Shown piece after piece: positions 7,907-16,007 of a stretch of DNA of 64,000 bases. Numbering within the stretch: the stretch's first letter is position 1; the number at the start of each line of letters is the position of its first letter. Where the stretch lies: the NCBI RefSeq assembly GCF_003119195.2, contig NZ_CP022253.1, positions 1,630,001-1,694,000 on the forward strand, in the 5' to 3' direction. A program made the position numbers and the translations under genes. This stretch comes from Azospirillum baldaniorum. Lineage in GTDB: Bacteria > Pseudomonadota > Alphaproteobacteria > Azospirillales > Azospirillaceae. Below the pieces are notes generated by a model that was given only the letters and a program-made list of their open reading frames with translations, was not told where the DNA came from and searched no databases.

Positions 7907-9988
7907 GTGCGTCCCGTCGTTCTCTTCCCCCTGTTCCGTCCGGTGACGGCGCTCCCCGGCCTCGGTCCCCGGCTGGGCAAGCTCGTCGAAAAGCTGGCCG
8001 GCCCGCAGGTCGTGGACCTGCTGTGGCACCTGCCGTGCGGCGTCATCGACCGCCGCTACGCCCCGAAGATCGCCGAGGCGCCGAACGGGCGGATCGCCAC
8101 CATGACGGTGCGCATCGATTCGCACGCCGCTCCGCACAACTCCCGCCATCCCTACAAGGTCCGCTGCACCGATGAGACGGGCGTGCTGGAACTGATCTAC
8201 TTCCATGTGAAGGGCGACTGGCTGGAACGGCAGATGCCGGTCGGCAAGACGGTGGTGGTGTCCGGCAAGGTCGAATGGTTCCACGACACGCCGCAGATCA
8301 CCCACCCCGACGCCGTGGTCCCGCTGGAGTCGAAGGACGAGATCGAGGCGGTGGAGCCGGTCTATCCGATGACCGCCGGGCTTCCGGCCAAGACGCTGCG
8401 CAAGGCCGTGCGCGCCATGCTGAACGACGTGCCGGAGCTGCCGGAATGGCAGGACGCCGCGTGGCGCTCCCGCAATGGCTGGCCGACTTGGCACGAGTCG
8501 ATCCGCCGCGCCCACACGCCGGAGGACGAGGCCGACCTCGCCCCGACCAACCCGATCCGCCGCAGGTTGGCCTATGACGAGCTGCTGTCGAATCAGCTCG
8601 CCCTGACGCTGGTCCGCATCCAGCAGCGTCGCCTGTCGGGTCGAGTCATCCAGGGCGACGGGCGGCTGCGCGCCAAGGTGGCCGCGGCGCTGCCCTTCTC
8701 GCTGACCAACTCCCAGGCCACATCCCTTGCGGAGATCTACGAGGACATGGCGGCGGAGCGGCGGATGCTGCGCCTGCTCCAGGGCGACGTCGGCAGCGGC
8801 AAGACGGTGGTCGCGCTGATGGCGATGCTGAACGCGGTGGAGGCCGGTCATCAGGCCGCCCTGATGGCACCCACCGAGATCCTCGCCCGCCAGCACGCCG
8901 AAAGCCTCGCCCCGCTGTGCAAGGCGGCGGGGGTGGACCTCGCCCTGCTGACCGGGCGTGACAAGGGCAAGGCGCGGCAGGCGGTGCTGGACCGTCTGGC
9001 CTCGGGCGAACTGCCGCTGCTGGTCGGCACCCACGCGCTGTTCCAGGAGGACGTCGCCTTCAAGGACCTCGCCCTGGCGGTGATCGACGAGCAGCACCGC
9101 TTCGGCGTCCACCAGCGGCTCCAGCTCTCCGCCAAGGGGCGGGCGGTGGATGTGCTGGTGATGACGGCGACTCCGATCCCGCGCACGCTGACCCTGACCG
9201 CCTACGGCGATATGGACGTATCGCGCCTGACCGAGAAGCCGGCGGGGCGCAAGCCGATCCAGACCGTGACCATCGCGCTCGACCGGCTGGAGGAGGTGGT
9301 GCACGGCATCCACCGCAAGGTGCAGGAGGGGGCACGGGTCTATTGGGTCTGCCCGCTGGTCGACGAGTCGGAACAGACCGACCTCGCCGCCGCGACGGAG
9401 CGCCACGCCTTCCTGCGCGCCACCTTCGGCGACCGGGTCGGGCTGGTCCATGGCAAGATGCGCGGGCCGGACAAGGACGCGGTGATGGCCGCCTTCCAGG
9501 CCGGGAACCTCGACGTGCTGGTCGCCACCACGGTGATCGAGGTCGGCGTGAACGTGCCCGAGGCCACCGTCATGGTGATCGAGCACGCCGAGCGCTTCGG
9601 CCTCGCCCAGCTTCACCAGCTCCGCGGCCGGGTGGGGCGCGGCGAGAAGCCGTCGTCCTGCCTGCTGATGTTCGACCCGCAACTGACCGAGACGGCCCGC
9701 GCCCGCCTGAAGACGATGCGCGACACCGAGGACGGCTTCGTCATCGCGGAGGAGGATTTGCGGCTGCGCGGCGCGGGCGAGGTGCTGGGCACCCGGCAGT
9801 CGGGCCTGCCCGAGTTCCGCATGGCTGATCTTGCGGTGCACGGCGACCTGCTGGCCGCCGCCCGCGACGACGCGAAGCTGATCGTGGACCGCGATCCGGA
9901 CCTCGCCGGCGAGCGCGGTCAGGCGCTGCGGACTCTGTTGTACCTGTTCGAGCGGGACGCGGCGGCGAAGACGTTGCGGTCGGGGTAG
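7907..9988 (+). CDS. recG: ATP-dependent DNA helicase RecG
   Basis: Fork-remodelling superfamily 2 helicase that unwinds stalled forks and Holliday junctions. I start it at GTG 7907 (VRPVVLFPLFRPVTALPGLGPRL), giving 693 residues, the normal RecG size; the open frame extends upstream but that part is unlike RecG. In order: N-terminal wedge/OB domain (about 60-180), helicase motif I GSGKT (296-300), DEQH box (VIDEQHRFG), motif III MTATPIPRT, and the C-terminal QLRGRVGRG and TRQSGLPEFR segments. It is monocistronic. A weak hairpin with four Ts at 9981-10012 may end its transcript. Confidence 0.95.
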   Translation: MRPVVLFPLFRPVTALPGLGPRLGKLVEKLAGPQVVDLLWHLPCGVIDRRYAPKIAEAPNGRIATMTVRIDSHAAPHNSRHPYKVRCTDETGVLELIYFHVKGDWLERQMPVGKTVVVSGKVEWFHDTPQITHPDAVVPLESKDEIEAVEPVYPMTAGLPAKTLRKAVRAMLNDVPELPEWQDAAWRSRNGWPTWHESIRRAHTPEDEADLAPTNPIRRRLAYDELLSNQLALTLVRIQQRRLSGRVIQGDGRLRAKVAAALPFSLTNSQATSLAEIYEDMAAERRMLRLLQGDVGSGKTVVALMAMLNAVEAGHQAALMAPTEILARQHAESLAPLCKAAGVDLALLTGRDKGKARQAVLDRLASGELPLLVGTHALFQEDVAFKDLALAVIDEQHRFGVHQRLQLSAKGRAVDVLVMTATPIPRTLTLTAYGDMDVSRLTEKPAGRKPIQTVTIALDRLEEVVHGIHRKVQEGARVYWVCPLVDESEQTDLAAATERHAFLRATFGDRVGLVHGKMRGPDKDAVMAAFQAGNLDVLVATTVIEVGVNVPEATVMVIEHAERFGLAQLHQLRGRVGRGEKPSSCLLMFDPQLTETARARLKTMRDTEDGFVIAEEDLRLRGAGEVLGTRQSGLPEFRMADLAVHGDLLAAARDDAKLIVDRDPDLAGERGQALRTLLYLFERDAAAKTLRSG

Positions 9989-10383
9989 GAGCGCAGATCA
10001 AGACCCCGTTTTCATGGGCGCAAACCATTGATTTTGCTCGGTCCGATCAAAATCTTGATCGGCGCCTCAAGTCTGTTCTCCAGCAAGCTTCTCAAGCCTG
10101 AAGTGCGCGCGCTTTTTCGCGCGAGCCTGCCCGTCGCCGTGTCTCCAAAGAGTGCCTCTTTTTCAATGCATCACCGCTGCCAAGTCGGCAGGAGAAATGC
10201 TCGTCTGCACTCCTTCAACGAAATGCAACGCATACGCAAATATTCAAATAATTTGTGTCCGTGTCTAATGATTAGATAACTAATGGTTGGTGCACTTTTG
10301 TATTTTTCTCTTGAAAATTGTTTTCCTGTCGGCTAATGATGAATCCTCATCAATGGAAGCATAAATTGAATAAGGAGTTCGTC
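9989..10383. other. AT-richer intergenic stretch before the RTX gene
   Basis: From about 10025 the base composition falls clearly below that of recG. The stretch has a perfect short hairpin (CCGATCAA 10043-10050, TTGATCGG 10055-10062) and a strong ribosome site (AAGGAG, about 10372) for the RTX gene. An 83-codon frame at 10028-10279 has no ribosome site and no recognisable sequence; I do not call it. A promoter is likely between 10230 and 10340, but no single one stands out. Confidence 0.5.
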
Positions 10384-10974
10384 ATGGCTGTGATTATTGG
10401 AACGGCGGGCGCGGATTATCTGCCTGGAACCGCCGGGGATGATAGTATTGTTGGCCTTCAAGGAAACGACGAAATATACGGCGGTGGCGGAGATGACTGG
10501 ATCTACGCCGATGATGGAAATGATTACGCTGATGGCGGCTGGGGACGGGATCGTGTTTACGGGAACAACGGCAACGATACGCTCCTCGGCGGAGGAACAG
10601 CGTCCGGATTGAGCAATGCCGATACGCTATACGGCGGCTCTGGTGATGATTTGTACTATCACGACTTTGCTCTTGGCGGAATTACCGTTGTTGATGATCT
10701 CTCAGGGAATGAGTTCAATAATTTTGACTTTCTTTACATGGTGAATGCCACATCGCTCACGGTGACTTGGGGCGATGATCGATCCACATTTTACATTTAC
10801 CAGAGCGGCGAGCTTAACGATGGCAGCTTCGACAATGGCATCATGATTCGCGGAATGCTGACGAATCTCGGAAACGATGGTGTTGGTACCATTGAGGGGG
10901 CCGCAGTCAACGGATCGCTCGTCAGCGGCTGGGGCACTCTCGCGCACTCGTCATGGAACAGCCTGTTCTCCTGA
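10384..10974 (+). CDS. Small RTX (hemolysin-type calcium-binding repeat) protein
   Basis: The 196-residue protein starts at ATG 10384, nine bases after AAGGAG. Residues 6-95 are about eight glycine/aspartate nonapeptides of the GGxGxDxxx type (for example GGGGDDWIY, GNNGNDTLL, GGSGDDLYY), which form a calcium-binding parallel beta-roll. The C-terminal half (from about 96) is Asn/Asp/Gly-rich without a known enzyme domain. RTX proteins are normally exported unfolded by a type I secretion system through a C-terminal signal; no such system is nearby. Codon use and base composition are more AT-rich than the neighbours, suggesting acquisition by transfer. The function is unknown. Confidence 0.88.
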   Translation: MAVIIGTAGADYLPGTAGDDSIVGLQGNDEIYGGGGDDWIYADDGNDYADGGWGRDRVYGNNGNDTLLGGGTASGLSNADTLYGGSGDDLYYHDFALGGITVVDDLSGNEFNNFDFLYMVNATSLTVTWGDDRSTFYIYQSGELNDGSFDNGIMIRGMLTNLGNDGVGTIEGAAVNGSLVSGWGTLAHSSWNSLFS

Positions 10975-11010
10975 GTGATTCTTGGAAGAGAGTAATTGAA
11001 TATTAATAAT

Positions 11011-11079
11011 ATTGATCAACGCTCATACGTAGATCGCGTGAGAAATTCAAAGCGCCTTGTCGGCTGGGCGTTGATCAAT
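11011..11079. repeat. Inverted repeat with 12-bp perfect arms after the RTX gene
   Basis: ATTGATCAACGC (11011-11022) is exactly repeated in inverse orientation as GCGTTGATCAAT (11068-11079), with a 45-base loop. A G-T pair plus two further pairs extend the stem inward. There is no T-run after the right arm. It lies in an AT-rich non-coding gap of 241 bases between the RTX gene and the following gene and could be a transcript end, a binding site or a scar of integration. Confidence 0.75.
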
Positions 11080-11215
11080 GTTTGAGTTTGGCGAAATGTG
11101 TCCTGAATTTATTAACGCATATGTATGTGGTTTTGCGTGTGATTGGTGTCTTCATGATCATTTTTGTTTATGATTAGCACAATGCCTCTTTTCCTAACTG
11201 GCGAGGAATCCGGCG

Positions 11216-12211
11216 ATGAGCATTTCCGAAGTCTCCTCACAACTGGGCGGATCAATCCAACGCACATCGTCTTCCGTTCCGTCTCCGTCCGCTTCGTCGG
11301 CGTCAGGAGGCGGAACAGGGCGGGCGATCGGTGGGACCACCGGAGGGATCGCGGACAGTGTGTCGTTGAGCCCTCTGGCCTCTTCTCTGCGCGATGAGTC
11401 TTTGACCGCGTTCAATGCGCTGTCTGCTGAAACACGGACGCAGTTGTCGTCGTTGGTCGACAGCGGCAAGCTGACCGGCGAAGACGTCCATAATGCGCTC
11501 AAACAGCGGCTCAAAGAGTCCCGTCTCACGGCGTACTCGGCGACGTTTCGCATGGCTCACAATGATAATGCGGGGCTTTTCTCCAGCGACGACACCACGT
11601 CGGATGATTTCAGAAAAGCTCTCAGCGTGACCAGTGCGAAGCGAGAGGAGCTTATGGGAAAGCTGTCCCTGCTGGATCAGCGTGGTCAGGGAGCGTCGGA
11701 GCAGTATGGGGAGATATCGACTTCACTGATGGCGCAGGGCACCAACCCGGCGCTGTTGCTTGCTCAATCCGGTAACCAGCGTATGAACCTGGATCCCTTC
11801 CAGGGCTTCAGCATCACGCAGCCCGCCGACTCGCGGATGGCGTACACACGCAAGGAAGCCGATGCGGCTTATAAGTTGAAGGACGCCGGGGTTGACCTGT
11901 CCTCCATTGACAAGGCCCTTCGCTCCCTCGGAGAGCGTGATGCGGCTTCTCTGATTGCCGAGCGGACAGGGCAGCCATCCACCCATACGGTTGCGCAGGA
12001 CCGTGAATTCACGTCGGACGATTCGTTGTTTCCCTCGGTCTCCCTTCCTGCATCGCAAGCCAGGACGGACGCTCCGGTGATGGGCCAGCGGGTTCAATTG
12101 CGCGAAGAGGTCATGGCGGCGTGGGAAGCGATGCAGAAGGGCGGAGTTGGTGCCTTCGAGGACGCGAAATCCGCTCAGCAATACCGTGAAGGCATCCGTG
12201 TGAGCTACTGA
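11216..12211 (+). CDS. Unrecognised 331-residue protein, Ser-rich N-terminus, no cysteine
   Basis: The frame starts at ATG 11216 behind GGCGAGG. The first 40 residues are Ser/Gly/Thr-rich and probably disordered, followed by GGIADSVSLSPLASSLRD, which resembles the region seen in flagellar type III export substrates such as FlgM-like proteins. The rest is polar and probably helical, with RMAYTRKEADAAYKLKDAGVDLSSIDKAL. The protein contains no cysteine, no signal peptide and no membrane segment, a profile common in secreted or exported structural proteins. Its composition is AT-richer than the core genes and it shares this island only with the RTX gene. No function can be given. Confidence 0.72.
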   Translation: MSISEVSSQLGGSIQRTSSSVPSPSASSASGGGTGRAIGGTTGGIADSVSLSPLASSLRDESLTAFNALSAETRTQLSSLVDSGKLTGEDVHNALKQRLKESRLTAYSATFRMAHNDNAGLFSSDDTTSDDFRKALSVTSAKREELMGKLSLLDQRGQGASEQYGEISTSLMAQGTNPALLLAQSGNQRMNLDPFQGFSITQPADSRMAYTRKEADAAYKLKDAGVDLSSIDKALRSLGERDAASLIAERTGQPSTHTVAQDREFTSDDSLFPSVSLPASQARTDAPVMGQRVQLREEVMAAWEAMQKGGVGAFEDAKSAQQYREGIRVSY

Positions 12212-12235
12212 GCGGGTTGAGGGCGCTGGTGACCG

Positions 12236-12961
12236 TCAGGCGCTTTTGCGCTCCCGATCCAGCTTGTGAAGCTGCGGCGGGGGCTTGCGGTCGGGCGGGG
12301 TGACGATGCCGCCGGACATCACCAGCTTCAGCCCGTCCTCCACCGTCATGTCAAGAACGGTCACCTCGCGCCGCGGCAGGATCGCCAGATAGCCGGCGGT
12401 CGGTGGGGCGCAGGGGATGAAGACGTGCACCATCTCCTCCTCGGAGATTTTCTGGATCTCCGGGTGGGCGCCGCCGGTGATGAAGCCCAGCGACCACATG
12501 CCGTGGCGCGGGAACTCCACCAGGACCACCTCGCGGAAGGCCTTGGACTTCTTGGCGAGCACCGTCTCGACGATCTGCTTCACCGCCCCGTAGACGGAGC
12601 GGACGACCGGCATGCGCTCCACCACGCCCTCGCCGATGCGCACCACCAACCGCCCGACATAGCCGGCGGCGAAGGCACCGATCAGGGTCAGCACAATGAT
12701 CAGCGTCAGCACCCCAATGCCGGGGATGGAGAAGGGCAGGTAGTTTTCGGGGTTGTAGGCGGAGGGAATCAGCGGGCGCACATGCCCGTCGATGAAGGCC
12801 AGCAGCCACCAGCCGAGATAGACCGTGACCGCGATCGGCGCCGTCACCAGAACGCCTGCCAGGAAATAGGCGCGCAGCCGCCCCGTCAGGCCGATGCCGG
12901 CGGGCCGGTGGTACGTGCTCTCGTCCGCCGCGCTCTGGCTGCTCTGCTCGTTCCGATCCAC
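12236..12961 (-). CDS. DUF502 family membrane protein
   Basis: The 241-residue protein starts at GTG 12961 after a GGGGGTGG ribosome site. Two membrane helices (about residues 27-55 and 78-105, with GLTGRLRAYFLAGVLVTAPIAVTVY and VLTLIIVLTLIGAFAAGY) precede a soluble domain with RMPVVRSVYGAVKQIVETV and VVLVEFPRHGMWSLGFITG, the standard DUF502 signature. The biochemical role of the family is unknown. Arg/Lys-rich tail RKPPPQLHKLDRERKSA. It is divergent from the polyketide synthase gene, with about 165 bases between the two starts. Confidence 0.88.
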   Translation of the reverse strand: MDRNEQSSQSAADESTYHRPAGIGLTGRLRAYFLAGVLVTAPIAVTVYLGWWLLAFIDGHVRPLIPSAYNPENYLPFSIPGIGVLTLIIVLTLIGAFAAGYVGRLVVRIGEGVVERMPVVRSVYGAVKQIVETVLAKKSKAFREVVLVEFPRHGMWSLGFITGGAHPEIQKISEEEMVHVFIPCAPPTAGYLAILPRREVTVLDMTVEDGLKLVMSGGIVTPPDRKPPPQLHKLDRERKSA

Positions 12962-13127
12962 CGCCCCACCCCCGAAAATCCGACGCCCGATATAGTGATA
13001 CAGGACATGGCTTCTGCTCAATCCACAACGACGTATCGGACGGCGGGAAAGAGTCGCGGGAGAGCAAGCGAAGGAACTCCCTCCGGGGGGCTGGTCCGCC
13101 ACCCCTGCGCGCATCACATCGCTGAGG

Positions 13128-14177
13128 ATGACCCATACCCCCCGCATCCTCTCGCTCGCCACGGCTCTGCCGCCCCATCGTCTCGACCAGGAGGAGGCCC
13201 TCGGCGTCGCACGGGCCGTCTTCGGACCGCGGATGCGCGACTTCGAACGGCTGGTGCCGGTCTTCGCCAACACCGGCATCGAGACGCGCCACGCGGTCAT
13301 GCCCATCGAGTGGTACATGGAGCCGCGCGGCTGGCCGGAGCGCACCGCCGCTTTCCGTGACGGCGCCCTGGCCTTGCTGGAAGAGGCTGCGGGGCAGGCG
13401 CTGGCCCGCGCCGATCTGAGGCCGCAGGAGGTGGATACCATCGTCTGCGCCTCGACCACCGGCATCGCCACGCCCAGCCTGGAGGCGCTGCTGCTGGAAC
13501 GCATGGGCTTCCGTCCCGATACGGTGCGTCTGCCGCTGTTCGGGTTGGGCTGCGCCGGCGGCGTGCTGGGGCTGACCCGTGCCGGGCAGATCGCCCGGGC
13601 CATGGCGGGGCGGACGGTGCTGTTCCTGGTGGTGGAACTCTGCACGCTGGCCTTTCGCTCGGCCGAGGCGACGCCGACCAACGTCGTCGCCAGCGCCCTG
13701 TTCGCGGACGGCGCAGCGGCGGCGGTGCTGCGCGCCGATGCAGAGGGAGAGGGGCCGCGGCTCGTGGATGGGGCTGAGCACACTTGGCCGGGCACGCAGG
13801 ACGTGATGGGCTGGCGGGTCGAGGATGACGGTCTCGGCGTGATCTTCAGCCAGAGCATCCCGGCGCTGATCCGCAACCGGCTGGAGCCGGTGCTCGACGG
13901 CTTCCTGGAGCGGCGGCGGCTGGCCCGCGGCGATCTCGCCGGGCTGATCGTCCACCCCGGCGGCGCCAAGGTCCTGCACGCGTTGGAGGAGGTCTGCGCC
14001 CCGGTGTCCGCCGGGCTGGATGACGCCTGGGCGGTGCTGCGCCGCTGCGGCAACATGTCGGCGGCCAGCGTGCTGTTCGTGCTGGAGCGGCGCATCGCCT
14101 CCGGCGCCCGCGGCCCGCACCTGATGACCGCGCTCGGCCCGGGCTTCACCGCCGCGATGGCCCAGGTCGACCTCTAG
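13128..14177 (+). CDS. Type III polyketide synthase (chalcone/alkylresorcinol synthase family)
   Basis: A 349-residue thiolase-fold enzyme that extends an acyl-CoA starter with malonyl-CoA without acyl carrier protein. The catalytic triad is visible: Cys142 in LFGLGCAGGVLG, His276 in LIVHPGG and Asn309 in CGNMSAAS. The length fits chalcone-synthase-like bacterial enzymes. Eleven bases downstream begins a gene for an ICMT-type methyltransferase, the pairing known for alkylresorcinol/alkylpyrone loci (Streptomyces srsA-srsB, Bacillus bpsA-bpsB), so the likely product is an alkylpyrone or alkylresorcinol, possibly methylated and membrane-associated. The actual starter unit is not predictable. 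Confidence 0.93.
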   Translation: MTHTPRILSLATALPPHRLDQEEALGVARAVFGPRMRDFERLVPVFANTGIETRHAVMPIEWYMEPRGWPERTAAFRDGALALLEEAAGQALARADLRPQEVDTIVCASTTGIATPSLEALLLERMGFRPDTVRLPLFGLGCAGGVLGLTRAGQIARAMAGRTVLFLVVELCTLAFRSAEATPTNVVASALFADGAAAAVLRADAEGEGPRLVDGAEHTWPGTQDVMGWRVEDDGLGVIFSQSIPALIRNRLEPVLDGFLERRRLARGDLAGLIVHPGGAKVLHALEEVCAPVSAGLDDAWAVLRRCGNMSAASVLFVLERRIASGARGPHLMTALGPGFTAAMAQVDL

Positions 14178-14188
14178 GAGCGCTTGGA

Positions 14189-14728
14189 ATGGAAACGCCG
14201 CCGCTGGGCTGGCCCCACGTCATCCTGCTGCTGGTCGCGGCCCAGCGTCTGGGCGAACTCGTCGTCGCCCAACGCAACACGCGCCGCCTGCTGGCCGAGG
14301 GAGCGCAGGAGGTCGGGGCCGGCCATTATCCGCTGTTCGTCGGGCTGCACGCCGGATGGCTGGCCCTGCTGTTCGCCGTCGTTCCGGCGGACGCGCCGAT
14401 CAACGGCTGGTTGCTCGCCCTGTTCGTGCTGCTTCAGGCCGGGAGGGTCTGGGTGATCGCCACGCTGGGGCGGTTCTGGACCACCCGCATCGTCACCTTG
14501 CCCGGTGCGCCGCTGGTACGGCGCGGGCCGTTCCGCTGGGTCCGCCACCCCAACTATCTGGTCGTGGCGGGCGAACTGGCCGTGCTGCCCCTGGTCTTCG
14601 GGGCGTGGTGGATCGCGGTGCTGGCCACGCTGCTGAACGTGCCGCTGACCTTGCACCGCATCCGTGTCGAGGACGGCGCGCTGTCCGGACGGCGCGCGCT
14701 CAGGTCAGCAGGAAGCACAGCATCGTGA
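14189..14728 (+). CDS. Isoprenylcysteine carboxyl methyltransferase-family protein
   Basis: A 179-residue integral membrane protein with about five hydrophobic segments. Near the C-terminus it shows the ICMT/PEMT cofactor motif GPFRWVRHPNYLVVAGEL, where the Arg-His-Pro-Asn and the Glu contact S-adenosylmethionine. It follows the polyketide synthase by 11 bases and probably O-methylates the polyketide phenol or pyrone rather than a protein. Its last 29 bases overlap the end of the convergent gene at 14700; the terminal residues (RRALRSAGSTAS) look unlike the family and may reflect read-through into that region. Confidence 0.85.
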   Translation: METPPLGWPHVILLLVAAQRLGELVVAQRNTRRLLAEGAQEVGAGHYPLFVGLHAGWLALLFAVVPADAPINGWLLALFVLLQAGRVWVIATLGRFWTTRIVTLPGAPLVRRGPFRWVRHPNYLVVAGELAVLPLVFGAWWIAVLATLLNVPLTLHRIRVEDGALSGRRALRSAGSTAS

Positions 14729-15113
14729 CGCAGCCGGCGATGGCCGCCCCGTCGAGATGGTTGGGGAAGGCGTGCCAGAAGGATTCGCGGGACTCGGGCT
14801 CCTCGCGGTCCATCTCGTCCAGCCACAGGCCGGCGGGCAGGCCGCCGTTGGCGCGCTCCGCCAGGGCACCGGACAGATGGGCCATCGACACAGCCAGATA
14901 GCAGAACTTCACGAAGTTCAGGACGAAGTACATCGGCCCGCCGGCCTCGGCGATGGGATCGGTCACGCCGCCCATCGCCGCCACGGCGGTCGCCATGGCG
15001 ATGGCCGCGGCGAAGGGGATGGCGACGACCGACAGCAGGCGCTGCGAATCCACGCGGCCGGCGTAAGGGATCAGGCTGCGGGGAACGGGGCCGGAGGGCA
15101 GTTGGAACGACAT
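14700..15113 (-). CDS. Hypothetical inner-membrane protein
   Basis: A 137-residue protein with three likely membrane helices: about residues 26-48 (LLSVVAIPFAAAIAMATAVAAM), 60-82 (MYFVLNFVKFCYLAVSMAHL) and 119-137 (HLDGAAIAGCVTMLCFLLT). Between helices two and three is an acidic stretch DEMDREEPESRESFW. I do not recognise the family. It is convergent with the methyltransferase gene, with an overlap of 29 bases, and divergent from the following Crp-type gene. Start ATG 15113 with GAGAG upstream. Confidence 0.75.
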   Translation of the reverse strand: MSFQLPSGPVPRSLIPYAGRVDSQRLLSVVAIPFAAAIAMATAVAAMGGVTDPIAEAGGPMYFVLNFVKFCYLAVSMAHLSGALAERANGGLPAGLWLDEMDREEPESRESFWHAFPNHLDGAAIAGCVTMLCFLLT

Positions 15114-15275
15114 GGCTCTCTCAATTCCGGTGGGCGCGTCCCGTCCGTTCTGCCGCTTTCAGGGTTAACGGGACGTTAGCGACACCCGTTGGAGGGAGGC
15201 GGTTCCACCTTTGCGCAGGGCCGGCTATGTTCAGGGTTGCGCTTGAGGGCGGTTGTCAGAAAAGGATGTTGCCCC

Positions 15276-15983
15276 GTGCCTGTTGACGCTGGACTGTCCC
15301 GGCTGGATGCGATCACGCTTTTGAGCCCGCTGTCTGCGGAGGAGCGCGCCACCCTGGCGCGCCAGTGCCGTTGGCGCCGCTTCCACGCCGGCGAGCAGAT
15401 CATCGACCACCAGGGCGAATCGCGGGACGTCGTGCTGGTGGTTCATGGGCGCGTGCGGGTGTTGAGCCATTCCCCGGCGGGTCGCGAGATCAGTTTCGAC
15501 GATATCGAGGCCGGCGGCTTCCTGGGCGAGATGGCGGCCATCGACGGGCTTCCCCGCTCGGCCTCCGCAATGGCTTTGGAAGAGGGGACCCTGATCGCCT
15601 TCCTGGCGCCCCAACCCTTTCAGGAATTGGTGTCCGGCCACCCGGAACTTGCCATGGCGGTCATGCGGCGGCTGTGCCGGGTCGTCCGCATCGCCACCGA
15701 CCGTGTGATGGAACTGTCGACGCTGGGTGCCAACAACCGCGTCCACGCCGAACTGTTGCGGCTCGCCAAACGCGGGCGGGTGGAAGGGGCGACGGCGGTG
15801 ATCGCTCCGATCCCCGTCCATGCCGACATCGCCAGCCGGGTCAGCACCGCACGCGAAACGGTCGCCCGCGTGCTGAACGATCTTGCCCGCGATGGACTGG
15901 TGGAGCGGCGGGCCGATGCGCTGGTCGTGCGCGACCTGCACCGGTTGGAGGCGTTGGTGGAGGATGTCCGGGCCGGCGTGTGA
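15276..15983 (+). CDS. Crp/Fnr-type transcriptional regulator
   Basis: A 235-residue protein started at GTG 15276, ten bases after AAAGGA. Residues 15-120 form a cyclic-nucleotide-binding jelly roll (GEQIIDHQGESRDVVLVVHGRVRV, then FLGEMAAIDGLPRSASAMAL), and residues 165-225 form the winged-helix DNA-binding domain with the recognition segment SRVSTARETVARVLNDLARDG. There is no N-terminal cysteine cluster, so it is not an oxygen-sensing FNR. Some phosphate-cassette residues (G-E, R-S-A) are kept, so binding of a cyclic nucleotide is possible but not proven. Target genes are unknown. Confidence 0.88.
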   Translation: MPVDAGLSRLDAITLLSPLSAEERATLARQCRWRRFHAGEQIIDHQGESRDVVLVVHGRVRVLSHSPAGREISFDDIEAGGFLGEMAAIDGLPRSASAMALEEGTLIAFLAPQPFQELVSGHPELAMAVMRRLCRVVRIATDRVMELSTLGANNRVHAELLRLAKRGRVEGATAVIAPIPVHADIASRVSTARETVARVLNDLARDGLVERRADALVVRDLHRLEALVEDVRAGV

Positions 15984-16007
15984 GGGGGGGCGGCCGGAAA
16001 GGCCGTA

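Noticed and set aside
9981..10013. Terminator of recG
   Set aside because: A six-pair stem with a 16-base loop and four Ts is too weak to list as a feature; mentioned only in the recG entry.
10028..10279. An 83-codon frame before the RTX gene
   Set aside because: No ribosome site, no recognisable sequence and unusual Cys/Arg content at the end; left as non-coding.
12351..14120. Long minus-strand frames across the polyketide synthase
   Set aside because: No ribosome site and a low-complexity product; the plus strand has the catalytic triad.
12236..14149. Fusion of DUF502 with a long upstream protein
   Set aside because: The upstream part is antisense to the polyketide synthase; the GTG at 12961 has a good ribosome site and fits the family size.
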